In this document: piece by piece, positions 54,440-63,578 of the stretch | Layout: each line of letters starts with the position of its first letter | How positions within the stretch are numbered: position 1 is the stretch's first letter | Assembly (NCBI GenBank): GCA_013214355.1 | Contig: JABSSL010000090.1 | Location: 1-64,000 of the forward strand | Origin: Saprospiraceae bacterium | GTDB taxonomy: Bacteria > Bacteroidota > Bacteroidia > Chitinophagales > Saprospiraceae | Reading direction: 5' to 3' | DNA: 64,000 nucleotides | The notes under the pieces: model-generated | Seen by the model: the letters and a program-made list of their open reading frames with translations, nothing else | What the model was told of the DNA's origin: nothing | Database searches by the model: none | Program-made: the position numbers and the translations under genes

Positions 54440-55645
54440 CTATTTGTTTATGACAGGTAGTGATAGGTAACCTTTATACTGATTGTCATCCTCAAATACA
54501 TGGTCTTTGAAATCCGTGACCACATTGTAAAGCGTATCTCTTTCGATGGGATGTCGATCCACTTGCCTAATCAATTTGACCAAGTCTTTGGTACTCATAG
54601 CAGGACTTTGTTCTTCTGATCCCGCCATGGTGTAAATCTTGGTGGTATCATCTATGGTGCCGTCGATATCATCTACTCCATAGGCCAAAGACATTTGAGC
54701 TGTCTGTCGGCTTATCATAGGCCAATAGGCTTTGATATGATCAAAATTATCTAGGTATATTCTACTTACCGCGTAATTCTTCAAGTCTTCAATAATGGTG
54801 CTTTCCGGCACATGGGACATTTGATTGTCTTTATTGCGGAATTTTAGTGGAATAAAGGTCTGGAATCCTCCGGTTTTATCTTGCAATTCGCGGAGAAGAT
54901 CCATATGATGAACCCTGTGGTAATAGCTCTCTATATGGCCATACAGCATGGTCGCATTGGATCGGTGCCCTAATTCATGCCAGATTTCATGAATGCGGAG
55001 CCACTGTTCACCTGAACACTTACCACCAGCAATTTGATCTCGAATCTCTGGATGGAAGATCTCAGCTCCGCCACCTGGCATGGAGTCCAAACCTGCTTCT
55101 TTCATCTGCAGCATGCCCTCCTCGTAGGAGATTTTGGCTTTTTTGAAGATATAGTGATACTCAACTGGAGTCAGCGCTTTGATGTGCAATTCTGGCCGGT
55201 GGGCCTTAATTTGGCGGAAAAGTTCGGCATAAAAGGGCACATCATATTGAGGTAATACCCCACCAACGATATGAACCTCGGTTACAGGCTGATCATCATA
55301 TTTCTTGATGATATCCATAATATCCTCCATACTGTACTCCCAACCTTCCTCTCGTTTCTTAATCAATCGAGAATAAGAACAAAAGGTGCAAGTGTATAGG
55401 CAGATATTAGTTGGCTCAACATGGAAGTTACGATTGAAGTAGGTACGATCACCATGCTTGGACTCTCTGATATAGTTTGCGAGTGTGGCCAGGTAACCAA
55501 GGGGCGCTTCTTCAAAAAGTAGCACTCCATCTTCTGTATTGAGGCGATCTCCATTTTGCACTTTTTGCACGATATTGCGTAATGGAGTACTCAACGATTT
55601 ATCATTCAATAGGACATTCAAGGCGGACTGATCCATATGCTTCAT
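54440..55645 (-). CDS. mqnE: Aminofutalosine synthase MqnE
   Basis: A 401-residue radical SAM enzyme from the ATG at 55645. The frame is open to 55693, but that stretch holds the promoter and palindromes. The cluster motif is C82-x3-C86-x2-C89 (ICLYTCTFCSYSR). PGGGAEIFHPEIR and YGVDDIDGTIDDTTKIYTMAG (read in pieces) distinguish MqnE from MqnC. It joins MqnA's product with SAM to form 6-amino-6-deoxyfutalosine. It heads the mqnE-phosphatase-mqnA operon. Its promoter box TAAATTTG lies 12 bp upstream, so the mRNA leader is very short. Confidence 0.94.
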   Translation of the reverse strand: MKHMDQSALNVLLNDKSLSTPLRNIVQKVQNGDRLNTEDGVLLFEEAPLGYLATLANYIRESKHGDRTYFNRNFHVEPTNICLYTCTFCSYSRLIKKREEGWEYSMEDIMDIIKKYDDQPVTEVHIVGGVLPQYDVPFYAELFRQIKAHRPELHIKALTPVEYHYIFKKAKISYEEGMLQMKEAGLDSMPGGGAEIFHPEIRDQIAGGKCSGEQWLRIHEIWHELGHRSNATMLYGHIESYYHRVHHMDLLRELQDKTGGFQTFIPLKFRNKDNQMSHVPESTIIEDLKNYAVSRIYLDNFDHIKAYWPMISRQTAQMSLAYGVDDIDGTIDDTTKIYTMAGSEEQSPAMSTKDLVKLIRQVDRHPIERDTLYNVVTDFKDHVFEDDNQYKGYLSLPVINK

Positions 55646-55657
55646 TATTAGTAAATA

Positions 55658-55701
55658 CAAATTTATAACAAGTTTCGAAACTTTCAGTTTCAATTGAAAC
55701 T
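55658..55701 (-). promoter_or_regulatory. mqnE promoter with two tandem perfect palindromes
   Basis: TAAATTTG on the minus strand (55658-55665) is an exact -7 box. Directly upstream lie AGTTTCGAAACT (55671-55682) and AGTTTCAATTGAAACT (55686-55701), both perfect palindromes sharing the half-site AGTTTC, with centres 17 bp apart. They cover the -33 region, where a repressor or activator would act. The divergent glycosyltransferase gene starts 118 bp further on and may share the site. Confidence 0.6.
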
Positions 55702-55818
55702 ACTTTTCTTCGAAATTTATTATTGAACGCCCACTCTTTTGGGGTATCGCGTTCACGGCGAGCAAAGGTAAGAATAGTTTTTTTGGATTCTTAGCCGTAA
55801 GATTTTACCTTGCTGCCT

Positions 55819-56730
55819 ATGCTTTCCATTTGCATTCCCGTATATAATTACCCAGTTGTACCCTTTGTGACTGCCTTGCTTTCACAGGCCAAACAGCTGC
55901 CTTGTGATTTTGAAATATTGGTATGGGAAGACGGATCTTCTGAGGCTTACAAGAAGGTAAATAGACAACTGCATGGCCTTGATCCTCATTTGCGATACGT
56001 TGAATGGGAGCAGAATCGAGGAAGGTCAATAATCAGGAATGGCTTGGCCAAAGCAGCTTCATTCCAATATATTTTGTTTCTGGACTGTGATGCGGCTTTG
56101 CCAGATGATCATTTCCTAAGGCGGTACGCAGAGCATTGGCAGGGTGAGCCTGCAAGACAAGTAATTTGTGGGGGGAGGTGGTATCCGGAGCAACCAGATG
56201 ATCCAAGCCTTCAGCTACATTGGTTGTATGGTTCCATGAAGGAGAGCCAAGGTGCTGAAAGCCGCAGGCTAGCTCCAAATAGTTCATTCATGACCAATAA
56301 TTTCTTAATCTCGCGCAGTATTTTTGAGGATATCCAATTCAACGAAGCACTGCAGGGGTATGGGCATGAGGATACCCTATTTGGTTGGGAGCTACAAAAA
56401 CTAGACATAACGATACAGCATATAGACAATCCCGTTATCCATGTGGGCTTGGAATCTTCCTCCGTATTTCTTGAAAAGACGCTGGAAGGTATCGATAACT
56501 TGCACCGACTACATAAGCTAATGGGAACCCAGAGTTCCTGGTGGAAAGAAATCAAATTGCTCCGTATTTTTCGTCGATTGCGGCAATGGCGTATACATGA
56601 GCTTGTGTATTGGTTATTAGCTCCCCTGCAGAAGCCCATAGGACGTCAATTGCATTCCGCTAAACCCTCCCTAGTCGCTTTTGATCTGTACAAGTTGTAT
56701 CGATTTTTGGATCGAGCACGTAAACCATAA
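55819..56730 (+). CDS. GT2 family glycosyltransferase
   Basis: A 303-residue protein from the ATG at 55819 (the frame is open to a TTG at 55810). The GT-A fold start is MLSICIPVYNYP, with WEDGSSEAYKKVN and the DxD-type motif LDCDAALPDD at about 93-102. GYGHEDTLFGWEL is the usual acceptor-side ED motif. There are no transmembrane helices, so it is cytoplasmic or peripheral. The sugar and acceptor are unknown. It is divergent from mqnE and followed 42 bp later by the glutamate synthase-like gene. Confidence 0.88.
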   Translation: MLSICIPVYNYPVVPFVTALLSQAKQLPCDFEILVWEDGSSEAYKKVNRQLHGLDPHLRYVEWEQNRGRSIIRNGLAKAASFQYILFLDCDAALPDDHFLRRYAEHWQGEPARQVICGGRWYPEQPDDPSLQLHWLYGSMKESQGAESRRLAPNSSFMTNNFLISRSIFEDIQFNEALQGYGHEDTLFGWELQKLDITIQHIDNPVIHVGLESSSVFLEKTLEGIDNLHRLHKLMGTQSSWWKEIKLLRIFRRLRQWRIHELVYWLLAPLQKPIGRQLHSAKPSLVAFDLYKLYRFLDRARKP

Positions 56731-56772
56731 TTTTATCTAATTTCACCCCAAAGCGTTTCTAAAAATTCCCGT

Positions 56773-58359
56773 ATGCGAAATGAATTCTTGGCTTTTTCTC
56801 TGATATCCGTTCTCGTTGTAGCTGCCGTCGGTTATTTTCTTTGGCCGCCAATATGGTGGATTATGCTCATTCTAGGGCCCATAATTCTCTTGGGACTATA
56901 CGATATGACCCAACACCAACACGCCATCATGCGTAACTTTCCCATTTTTGGTAGAGGGCGCTACGTAATGGAAGATCTTCGCCCTAAGTTGTATCAATAC
57001 TTCATCGAATCAGATACCAATGGCGCTCCCATCAGTAGAATTTTTCGATCGGTTGTATATCAACGGGCTAAGAAGGTATTGGACACTACACCATTTGGAA
57101 CCCAGCTAGATGTCTACGAAGAAGGCTACGAGTGGATGAATCATAGTATTGGAGCACTGGATGCCCATCAGTTGGATCACGATCCCCGGACGACAGTGGG
57201 AGAGGGGCTTTGCGAACAGCCCTATTCTGCTAGCCTCTTCAACGTCTCAGCCATGAGTTTTGGTTCTTTGAGTAAGAATGCGATTAGTTCCTTGAGTGGT
57301 GGAGCGAAAATTGGAGGGTTTGCACATAATACCGGAGAAGGAGGGGTAAGTCCCTACCACAAAGATCCGGGAGGCGATCTCATCTATCAGATAGGGACGG
57401 GGTACTTTGGTGCCAGAGCAGATGATGGAAATTTTTCACCGGAGCGATTTAAAGAAACAGCATCGCATCCTCATGTGAAGATGATTGAGCTAAAACTTTC
57501 ACAAGGAGCAAAGCCAGGGCATGGAGGGATTTTGCCAGCTAAGAAGAATACGGAAGAGATAGCCAAAATTAGAGGCGTTAAACCCGGAACTGATGTTCTA
57601 TCTCCTCCTTACCATAAGGCCTTCAAGACTCCAGAAGGATTACTCAAGCTACTTTCCCAGATGCGAGAATTATCCGGAGGTAAGCCCGTAGGATTTAAGC
57701 TGTGTATTGGTCGTAGAAGTGAATTTGTCAGCATCTGCAAAGCAATAATCAAGACGGGTCTTCGTCCGGACTTTATCGCGGTAGATGGAGGGGAAGGGGG
57801 AACCGGAGCTGCTCCATTAGAGTTCTCGAATTCTGTAGGGATGCCTTTCCGAGAAGGTTTGGCCTTCGCCATAGATACACTGGAGGGGTTTGATTTGAAG
57901 AAAGATATTAAGGTCTTTGCTTCAGGCAAGATCATCACGGGCTTTCACTTATTTCGAGCCTTAGCCATTGGTGCGGATGCTACCTACACTGCTCGAGCCA
58001 TGATGTTGGCTTTAGGGTGTATTCAGGCTTTGGAGTGCAATACCAATAAATGTCCGACGGGCGTTGCTACACAAAATCCAGAATTGGTGGCAGGATTGGC
58101 AGTGGAAGATAAAAAAGTGCGAGTGGCCAATTACCACAAGGAAACAGTGGAAAGTTTTGTGGAATTGATGGCTGCCGCCGGCTTGGAAAAACCAGAACAA
58201 ATCAACCGGAGTCATATCTTCAGAAGGGTAAGTCTTAATGAAATACGTAGATATGATCAATTATTTCCCTATTTAGAGAAAGGCTGCTTGCTTAAGGAAG
58301 AGTCGGTGCCGGCTGACTGGAAGTTGGTTTGGAAAGAAGCTTCCGCAGATCGATTTTAG
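56773..58359 (+). CDS. FMN-binding glutamate synthase-like membrane protein
   Basis: A 528-residue protein with two transmembrane helices (about 5-40) followed by the FMN/central domain of glutamate synthase (about 150-480). NTGEGGVSPYH, AVDGGEGGTGAAPLEF and VFASGKIITG are the flavin-barrel motifs, and C416-x5-C422-x4-C427 (CIQALECNTNKCPTG) would bind a 3Fe-4S cluster. The glutaminase domain of GltB is absent, so it belongs to the stand-alone GltB2-like family, whose reaction is not established. It ends at a terminator shared with the CDGSH gene. Confidence 0.88.
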   Translation: MRNEFLAFSLISVLVVAAVGYFLWPPIWWIMLILGPIILLGLYDMTQHQHAIMRNFPIFGRGRYVMEDLRPKLYQYFIESDTNGAPISRIFRSVVYQRAKKVLDTTPFGTQLDVYEEGYEWMNHSIGALDAHQLDHDPRTTVGEGLCEQPYSASLFNVSAMSFGSLSKNAISSLSGGAKIGGFAHNTGEGGVSPYHKDPGGDLIYQIGTGYFGARADDGNFSPERFKETASHPHVKMIELKLSQGAKPGHGGILPAKKNTEEIAKIRGVKPGTDVLSPPYHKAFKTPEGLLKLLSQMRELSGGKPVGFKLCIGRRSEFVSICKAIIKTGLRPDFIAVDGGEGGTGAAPLEFSNSVGMPFREGLAFAIDTLEGFDLKKDIKVFASGKIITGFHLFRALAIGADATYTARAMMLALGCIQALECNTNKCPTGVATQNPELVAGLAVEDKKVRVANYHKETVESFVELMAAAGLEKPEQINRSHIFRRVSLNEIRRYDQLFPYLEKGCLLKEESVPADWKLVWKEASADRF

Positions 58360-58396
58360 GACAGTACTAACCTTGAATTAGGAATAAAAAAGACGA

Positions 58397-58422
58397 GGAT
58401 AAGATCAACTTAGATCTTATCC
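58397..58422. terminator. Terminator between the glutamate synthase-like gene and the CDGSH gene
   Basis: GGATAAGATC (58397-58406) pairs perfectly with GATCTTATCC (58413-58422), 6-nt loop. An A tract lies on the left (58386-58391), which becomes a T tract on the minus strand. It lies between convergent genes. Confidence 0.7.
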
Positions 58423-58455
58423 CCGAATCAGATAGTTAGATGATGTTCTTACTCT

Positions 58456-58695
58456 TTACAGCCCTTTGTGCGTTCCGTCACAGAATCCAGGATTACTGGT
58501 ATGCTTGCAAGTGCAGAAGTAGGCCGTTTTTGATTCTTCAGCTACAAACACTTGTGGTGTGAAGGAAGATCCTTTGTGAGATCCGTCGCAAAATGGTTGA
58601 CTGCTAGATTCTCCACAGGAGCACCAGGCGTACGTTTTTCCTGCTTCCAATTCTACAGGTAGCGGTGCTTTTCCAGCAATTGTAGGCTTATCCAT
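58456..58695 (-). CDS. Double CDGSH iron-sulfur protein
   Basis: A 79-residue protein with two CDGSH-type motifs: C25-x-C27, C36, H40 (CSCGESSSQPFCDGSHKG) and C61-x-C63, C72, H76 (CTCKHTSNPGFCDGTHKG). Each should bind a 2Fe-2S cluster with three Cys and one His, as in the MitoNEET-like tandem class. The role is probably electron transfer or redox sensing. It follows marR by 59 bp on the same strand, with a hairpin between. Confidence 0.9.
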   Translation of the reverse strand: MDKPTIAGKAPLPVELEAGKTYAWCSCGESSSQPFCDGSHKGSSFTPQVFVAEESKTAYFCTCKHTSNPGFCDGTHKGL

Positions 58696-58732
58696 TTCTG
58701 TTTTTTTGATGTGATGGTTAATATGATTCCGA

Positions 58733-58750
58733 GATGTAGACTACTACATC
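58733..58750 (-). terminator. Hairpin after marR
   Basis: GATGTAG (58733-58739) and CTACATC (58744-58750) form a perfect 7-bp stem with a 4-nt loop, 4 bp beyond the marR stop. No T tract is seen, so it could allow partial read-through into the CDGSH gene. Confidence 0.45.
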
Positions 58751-58754
58751 CTTA

Positions 58755-59210
58755 TTACTTCCTAAGTTTGTCCAAGAGGGCATTAAATGTTTGTGCTTCC
58801 TCCACAGAAAGACTTTTGCTGAAATAGCCATTGGTTCCAGCGCTTATTGCTGGACTAATTTTGCCTAGCAATGCCAGCCCCCTCGCACTAATACTGATAT
58901 CTACCTTCCTACGATTTTCCTGACAAACTCCACGCTTCACCAATTCTTTCTTCTCTAAGCGGTCAATCAATCTAGTTAGGTCAGTACTGCGAAATAGCAG
59001 AACTTCTTTGATGGCTCCAGCTGTCATTGGTTCTCCTTTTGATCCCTTTAAGATGCGCAGTACATTATACTGCACATGCGTGAGGCCATATTGGTCCAAT
59101 ACCTCTTTGATCTGATGCGAAACCCAATCAGCTGAAAACAAGAGATTGACGAGCATTTTATGATGTTCGCTTTCAAATCTCTCTTGTTTAATCTCCTGAT
59201 TGATACTCAT
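58755..59210 (-). CDS. MarR-family transcriptional regulator
   Basis: A 151-residue winged-helix regulator. The core is about 35-135: LTHVQYNVLRILKGSKG, MTAGAIKEVLLFRSTDLTRLIDRLEKKELVKR (read in pieces) and the wing CQENRRKVDISISARG. The start at 59210 gives the normal family length. Two palindromes sit 15-42 bp upstream of its start and are likely its own operator. It is followed by the CDGSH gene. The ligand is unknown. Confidence 0.92.
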   Translation of the reverse strand: MSINQEIKQERFESEHHKMLVNLLFSADWVSHQIKEVLDQYGLTHVQYNVLRILKGSKGEPMTAGAIKEVLLFRSTDLTRLIDRLEKKELVKRGVCQENRRKVDISISARGLALLGKISPAISAGTNGYFSKSLSVEEAQTFNALLDKLRK

Positions 59211-59224
59211 AAGAAGTTCAAGCT

Positions 59225-59252
59225 TGTTGTCGACGACATTTGTTTACAACAA
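59225..59252 (-). promoter_or_regulatory. Candidate MarR operators
   Basis: TGTTGTCGACGACA (59225-59238) is a palindrome with 12 of 14 positions symmetric, and TTGTTTACAACAA (59240-59252) is a perfect palindrome with arms TTGTT/AACAA. Both are of the size MarR dimers bind. A near -7 box TATTATTG lies just upstream on the minus strand, so binding would block transcription. Confidence 0.55.
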
Positions 59253-59322
59253 TAATAATAGTATAAGGAGACATTGAGCAATAGGTTTAAACATTTCAAA
59301 ATTTAGAAGTAGTCCAAATAGA

Positions 59323-59357
59323 GATAAGCCCTCCCGCAACGACTAGGAGGGCTTATC
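59323..59357. terminator. Terminator after the molybdenum hydroxylase operon
   Basis: A perfect 12-bp stem: GATAAGCCCTCC (59323-59334) with GGAGGGCTTATC (59346-59357), 11-nt loop. It lies 33 bp beyond the stop of the large subunit gene and separates it from marR. Confidence 0.8.
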
Positions 59358-59389
59358 TTTTGACTGCAAGCACTTATTTGAGGTGCACC

Positions 59390-61561
59390 TTAGGCTTCAA
59401 GCACCCTTTTAACGCGGCTTGGTGAGAAGGGGAGGTGTCTGAGTCGTTTTCCCGTTAGGGTAGCGAAGGCATTAGCAATGGCTCCCGCTACGATTGGTGT
59501 GCTGGCTTCCCCGATTCCTTTGGGTGAATCGGTGGAGGGCATCATGGCTATTTCGATGCTTTCAGGGGCATCTTCGATTCTGAGTATGGGGTAATCATGG
59601 AAGTTAGACTGTTGAATTTCGCCATTCTTAATAGTCAATTGCTCACAAAAGACGCTACTCATTCCCATGATAATTCCTCCTTCCATTTGGGCTACTACAT
59701 TGTCGGGCTGGACAATGGTTCCTGCATCTACCGCAGACCAAAAGTGGTGTACCCGGATTTTTCCGCTATCCTCTTCTACGGAGATTTCGCAGATACCGGT
59801 ACATAGTGCTCCACTGCGCTCCCCGAAGGCGATGCCACGAGCTCTACCCGGAGCTGGAGGAGTATTCCAATTGGCCATTTCTGCTGCCTTTTCTAAGGTA
59901 GCTAGTGCTTTGGGGGAATCCTTCATCAGCGCACGCCGAATATCCAGTGGATCCTTTCCTTGGTCTGCTGCAATTTCATCTATAAATGATTCGATCGCAA
60001 ACTTATTTGGTCCATGACCTACCGCGCGCCAGTGTTTGATTCGGATACCCTTTTGGGTTAAACGCAGATCTACCGCTTGATTTGGGATGTTGTAGAATGC
60101 GTTTTTGGCTCCGCTAGCTAATAGATTTGAACCATCTCCTACAATGCAGTGATTAAGGGCAATGATCTGACCATTGGCATCCGTAGCAGCTTCTAGTTTT
60201 TGCAATGATAGAGGTCGGTACATCCCATACTGTAAATCGTCCTCACGGGTCCACATTAGTTTTACGGGTTTTCCCGTCGCCTGCGAGAGTTTAACGGATT
60301 CTACGATGTAGTCGCTTGTACTTCTGCGGCCAAGGCCTCCTCCTAGATAGCAAAGATTCAATTTTACTTGATCAGCTTCGATGCCTAGTTCCTTGGCTAC
60401 CGTAGGTGCAATGCTACCTGGATTTTGGGTCCCCGCCCATATTTCCGCGGATTGCCCGTCAGCAGCAACGGATGCGATAGCGTTTAGAGGTTCCATCTGG
60501 GCATGGTATATGTAGTCATTTTTGTAGGTGGCAGTGTACTTCTTAATGCCTTTCCGCATGGCTGCCTTAACATCGCCAACCTTATGCATCACTTTTCCAT
60601 CGGAGGAGGCATCTGCCAATTGCTGATAGCCTTCCAAGTCGCTCTGTGAATCGTGCCCTTGCGCGGTTACATTTCGATCCCAATCAATGGCCAGCTTGGC
60701 CTTGGCAGCTAAGGCTTTTTCAAGTGTGGTGGCCACTACCCCTACGCCATAGCTAAAGGGAACAATGGCTATAATACCTTCCAAACTTTGTATTTCTGCT
60801 GCATTGGTCAGACTCGGCTTTGCCCCGTGTACTTTCCCTCTTTCAAGCACTCCATAATGCATATCCGGAACCTGGATATCGATAGCGAACTGAGCACTGC
60901 CATCTACCTTAGCAGGGACATCATAGCGAGGCAGGACCTTTCCAATCAGCCGGAACTCATCCGGGGATTTGAGATCTGAGGATGGGATCTCAGGTATATT
61001 TTCTGGTTCCTGCAAGATGTCCACAATCTCACCATAGCTAATTTCTCTGCCCGAGGCTTCATGTTGCACCAAGCTTGGCGCTGTGTTAAGCTCTTGGATC
61101 GGAACGGACCAATGCTGAGCTACACTATGCAGTAAAATGTAGCGTGCTTGTGCTCCAGCCTGCCGTAAGGCATCATAATAGCCCATGACCGTACGGCTTC
61201 CTACGTTGATCATGACTTTTCGGTTACCAAATGCCTTGAACCCATAGGTCTCCACATTGATCGGAGCTGTTTCAATTTTGACTTTGTCCCAATCCGCATC
61301 CAGTTCTTCTGCCAAAATAACGGGTAGGGCGGTCATGGAACCTTGACCCATTTCGGCAGCAGGGTTATAGATTGTTATTTGTCCGTCATTTCTTAAGTGA
61401 ACCCAGGCATTTACTTTTTCTTCCGCTAAATCACTGGGGTCTATTTCCTTTTTACTTCCCGAAAGTGTAGGATAGAGTGCATACGCAGTGATAGCCAAGG
61501 TGACTCCGCCGGCGGCAGCGATGAAGTTTCGCCGAGATATATTGTTTGAGGATTTTTCCAT
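59390..61561 (-). CDS. iorB: Molybdopterin-binding hydroxylase large subunit, isoquinoline 1-oxidoreductase beta type
   Basis: A 723-residue xanthine-oxidase-family subunit with a Tat-type signal (SRRNFIAAAGG, about 9-19, then a hydrophobic stretch), so it is exported folded to the periplasm. NPAAEMGQGSMTALPVILAEELDADW is the first molybdopterin domain; MEPLNAIASV, CYLGGGLGRRSTSDY and VGHGPNKFAIESF bind cofactor and substrate; the active-site GIGEAST (GIGE with Glu) is present near 682-688. IorB-type subunits oxidise N-heterocycles or aldehydes. It follows the 2Fe-2S subunit by 58 bp. The gene symbol is by family resemblance; the substrate is not established. Confidence 0.88.
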   Translation of the reverse strand: MEKSSNNISRRNFIAAAGGVTLAITAYALYPTLSGSKKEIDPSDLAEEKVNAWVHLRNDGQITIYNPAAEMGQGSMTALPVILAEELDADWDKVKIETAPINVETYGFKAFGNRKVMINVGSRTVMGYYDALRQAGAQARYILLHSVAQHWSVPIQELNTAPSLVQHEASGREISYGEIVDILQEPENIPEIPSSDLKSPDEFRLIGKVLPRYDVPAKVDGSAQFAIDIQVPDMHYGVLERGKVHGAKPSLTNAAEIQSLEGIIAIVPFSYGVGVVATTLEKALAAKAKLAIDWDRNVTAQGHDSQSDLEGYQQLADASSDGKVMHKVGDVKAAMRKGIKKYTATYKNDYIYHAQMEPLNAIASVAADGQSAEIWAGTQNPGSIAPTVAKELGIEADQVKLNLCYLGGGLGRRSTSDYIVESVKLSQATGKPVKLMWTREDDLQYGMYRPLSLQKLEAATDANGQIIALNHCIVGDGSNLLASGAKNAFYNIPNQAVDLRLTQKGIRIKHWRAVGHGPNKFAIESFIDEIAADQGKDPLDIRRALMKDSPKALATLEKAAEMANWNTPPAPGRARGIAFGERSGALCTGICEISVEEDSGKIRVHHFWSAVDAGTIVQPDNVVAQMEGGIIMGMSSVFCEQLTIKNGEIQQSNFHDYPILRIEDAPESIEIAMMPSTDSPKGIGEASTPIVAGAIANAFATLTGKRLRHLPFSPSRVKRVLEA

Positions 61562-61619
61562 TGATGCTAGATTTTAGAACAGAAACGAGATAGAATCCAG
61601 AGTGCAGCTAATTCCTGGC

Positions 61620-62084
61620 TTAGGTATTTGCGTCAGCTGCTCGTTGTATCGCCTTTACGATTCGGGTATAAGTCCCACAGCGACAAAGGTTGCCGTTCAT
61701 ATGACTTATAATCTCCTCTCTAGTAGGCTGACTATTCTGATCTAATAGAGCAGCAGCCTGCATGATCTGTCCGGATTGGCAATACCCACATTGGGGGACC
61801 TGTTCCTCGATCCAGGCTTCCTGCAAAGGATGTTTTCCATTGGGGGACAACCCTTCAATGGTGGTGATCTCTTGATTTTCTTGCAGACTTGAGATGGGAA
61901 GAGTACATGACCGCATGGGAGAGCCATCAAGATGTACGGTACAGGCACCACATTGCCCCAGGCCACAACCAAATTTGGTTCCGCTTAGTGCTAGATGCTC
62001 TCTTAATACCCAGAGTAATGGAGTGGAAGCTTCGGTATTAACCTTGTGGGTCTTCCCGTTAATTTGCAGGGAGTAGGCTGGCAT
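61620..62084 (-). CDS. iorA: 2Fe-2S small subunit of molybdenum hydroxylase
   Basis: A 154-residue protein from the ATG at 62084; the frame is open to 62183, but the extra residues do not look like family sequence. The plant-type cluster uses C40, C45, C48 and C60 ([17 protein letters not shown]), and the second cluster C99, C102, C134 and C136 (QCGYCQSGQ and GNLCRCGTY). It passes electrons from the molybdenum site of the large subunit. There is no Tat signal of its own, so it would be carried with IorB. No FAD subunit is present, as in other Ior-type two-subunit enzymes; a cytochrome partner is not in the window. Confidence 0.9.
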   Translation of the reverse strand: MPAYSLQINGKTHKVNTEASTPLLWVLREHLALSGTKFGCGLGQCGACTVHLDGSPMRSCTLPISSLQENQEITTIEGLSPNGKHPLQEAWIEEQVPQCGYCQSGQIMQAAALLDQNSQPTREEIISHMNGNLCRCGTYTRIVKAIQRAADANT

Positions 62085-62309
62085 GGATATACAGTTTAAG
62101 AAATATTGGATAATGAGCTGAAAGAACTTAGCTAATTTACTAATATTTATGCATAGGAACCCACAGCTTGACTTAGTGTTCATAGACTGTTACTTTTCCG
62201 ATGCAGTCTCCGCCATCTCTAGGAATAAAACGGTAATTTTGTTTCTTCAACTATTCACCTTGCCAATCTTCAATTTGAGGCCAGGGACTGAAATCAACAA
62301 ACCAACATT

Positions 62310-63521
62310 ATGATGAAGCCTTGTTTATCCTTAATGCTACTACTCAGCTTACTGTTTGGGAGCTGTGAATCTACCCCTGAAAAGGAAGGGGAAACTACGG
62401 TTGAAAACGAAAAAGTTATGGAAGAGCAGTTTGTATTTGTAGGTACTTACACACGTAAAGAGGGACACGTAGACGGTAAGGCCAAAGGGATTTATGTATT
62501 GCAGTGGGAAGAGGAGACGGGGAGTCTTAGTCTGCTAGATACCATCGAAAGTTTACCCAACCCCTCCTATATTACCATTCACCCCAATGGAAAATTCCTC
62601 TATGCAGCCAACGAACTAGCGGATGGTTCTGAGGAGGTTCTGGGCCAGGTCAGCGCTATTGCTATAGATCCTGTAAATCGCTTCTATCAGGCATTAAGTA
62701 ATGTTTCGGCGATGGGAGACGCTCCTTGTCACTTGACGGTACTCTCTGATCAGGAACATGTAGTGGTGGCCAACTATGTAGATGGCAATGTGGCTGTATT
62801 GCCAATCGATGAGGTAGGAGCTCTAGGAAAGTCAATCGCCACTGCTCAGCACGAGGGGAAAGGACCAAACGAAGGCAGGCAAGGCAGTCCCCATGCTCAT
62901 ATGGTTTATCCTTTCCCTGGGAGTAGCGATGGATTTTTAGCTGTGGATCTGGGAATTGATCAGATTGTCCATTATCAATGGAACGAAGGCCAGCAGGAAC
63001 TGAATGAGGTAGCACGTACCGCGACGACTCCTGGAGCCGGTCCTCGACATTTAGATTTTCATCCGACCGCTAAACGGATATACGTGCTAAATGAACTAAA
63101 TCACAGCGTTGAGGTTTTTGAATATGAATCCTTGACAGCGGCTTTTACACGTAAGCAGATTATATCCACACTTGCAGAAGATTCCGAAGGCGTATCTTAT
63201 CCGGCGGCGATCAAGGTGCATCCAAATGGCAAGTTTTTATATGCTTCCAATCGGGGAAGCACGGAGGAAGAAAATAGTATCGCCATTTTCGAAATCAACG
63301 AGCAAACTGGAGAACTGAGCTTTAAGAAGGTAGTTCACACAGGTGGTAATTTTCCCAGAGACTTTGAAATTTCGCCCAGCGGCAAATATCTCTTGGCGGC
63401 TAATCAGAACTCTGGGAACATATTGGTGTTCAAAGTGGATGCTGAAACGGGTGATCTATCGGAAACAGGCACAGACTTTGCGATACCAACACCAGTCTGT
63501 CTAAAATTTCTATCGATCTAA
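62310..63521 (+). CDS. Lactonase-family (6-phosphogluconolactonase-like) lipoprotein
   Basis: A 403-residue lipoprotein with lipobox LLFGSC (C19), then a charged linker and a seven-bladed propeller of the Pgl/YbhE lactonase family. Blade motifs include FVGTYTRKEGHVDGKAKGIYVLQW (read in pieces), NPSYITIHPNGKFLYAANE, GPRHLDFHPTAKRIYVLNEL, AAIKVHPNGKFLYASNRG and PRDFEISPSGKYLLAANQ. Because it is exported and lipidated, cytoplasmic 6-phosphogluconate lactone is an unlikely substrate; a sugar-lactone role outside the membrane is inferred. It stands alone, with ribB starting 57 bp after its stop. Confidence 0.88.
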   Translation: MMKPCLSLMLLLSLLFGSCESTPEKEGETTVENEKVMEEQFVFVGTYTRKEGHVDGKAKGIYVLQWEEETGSLSLLDTIESLPNPSYITIHPNGKFLYAANELADGSEEVLGQVSAIAIDPVNRFYQALSNVSAMGDAPCHLTVLSDQEHVVVANYVDGNVAVLPIDEVGALGKSIATAQHEGKGPNEGRQGSPHAHMVYPFPGSSDGFLAVDLGIDQIVHYQWNEGQQELNEVARTATTPGAGPRHLDFHPTAKRIYVLNELNHSVEVFEYESLTAAFTRKQIISTLAEDSEGVSYPAAIKVHPNGKFLYASNRGSTEEENSIAIFEINEQTGELSFKKVVHTGGNFPRDFEISPSGKYLLAANQNSGNILVFKVDAETGDLSETGTDFAIPTPVCLKFLSI

Positions 63522-63578
63522 ACTTGAGGAAGCCGAAACGATTTCCGTTTTTTGTGCTACCTAGCAAAAAATAAAACC

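Noticed and set aside
55646-55693. Longer mqnE start at 55693
   Set aside because: This stretch contains the -7 promoter box and most of the palindromes; the family start fits the ATG at 55645.
61620-62183. Longer iorA start at 62183
   Set aside because: The extra 33 residues are not family-like, and the standard 2Fe-2S subunit start follows at 62084.
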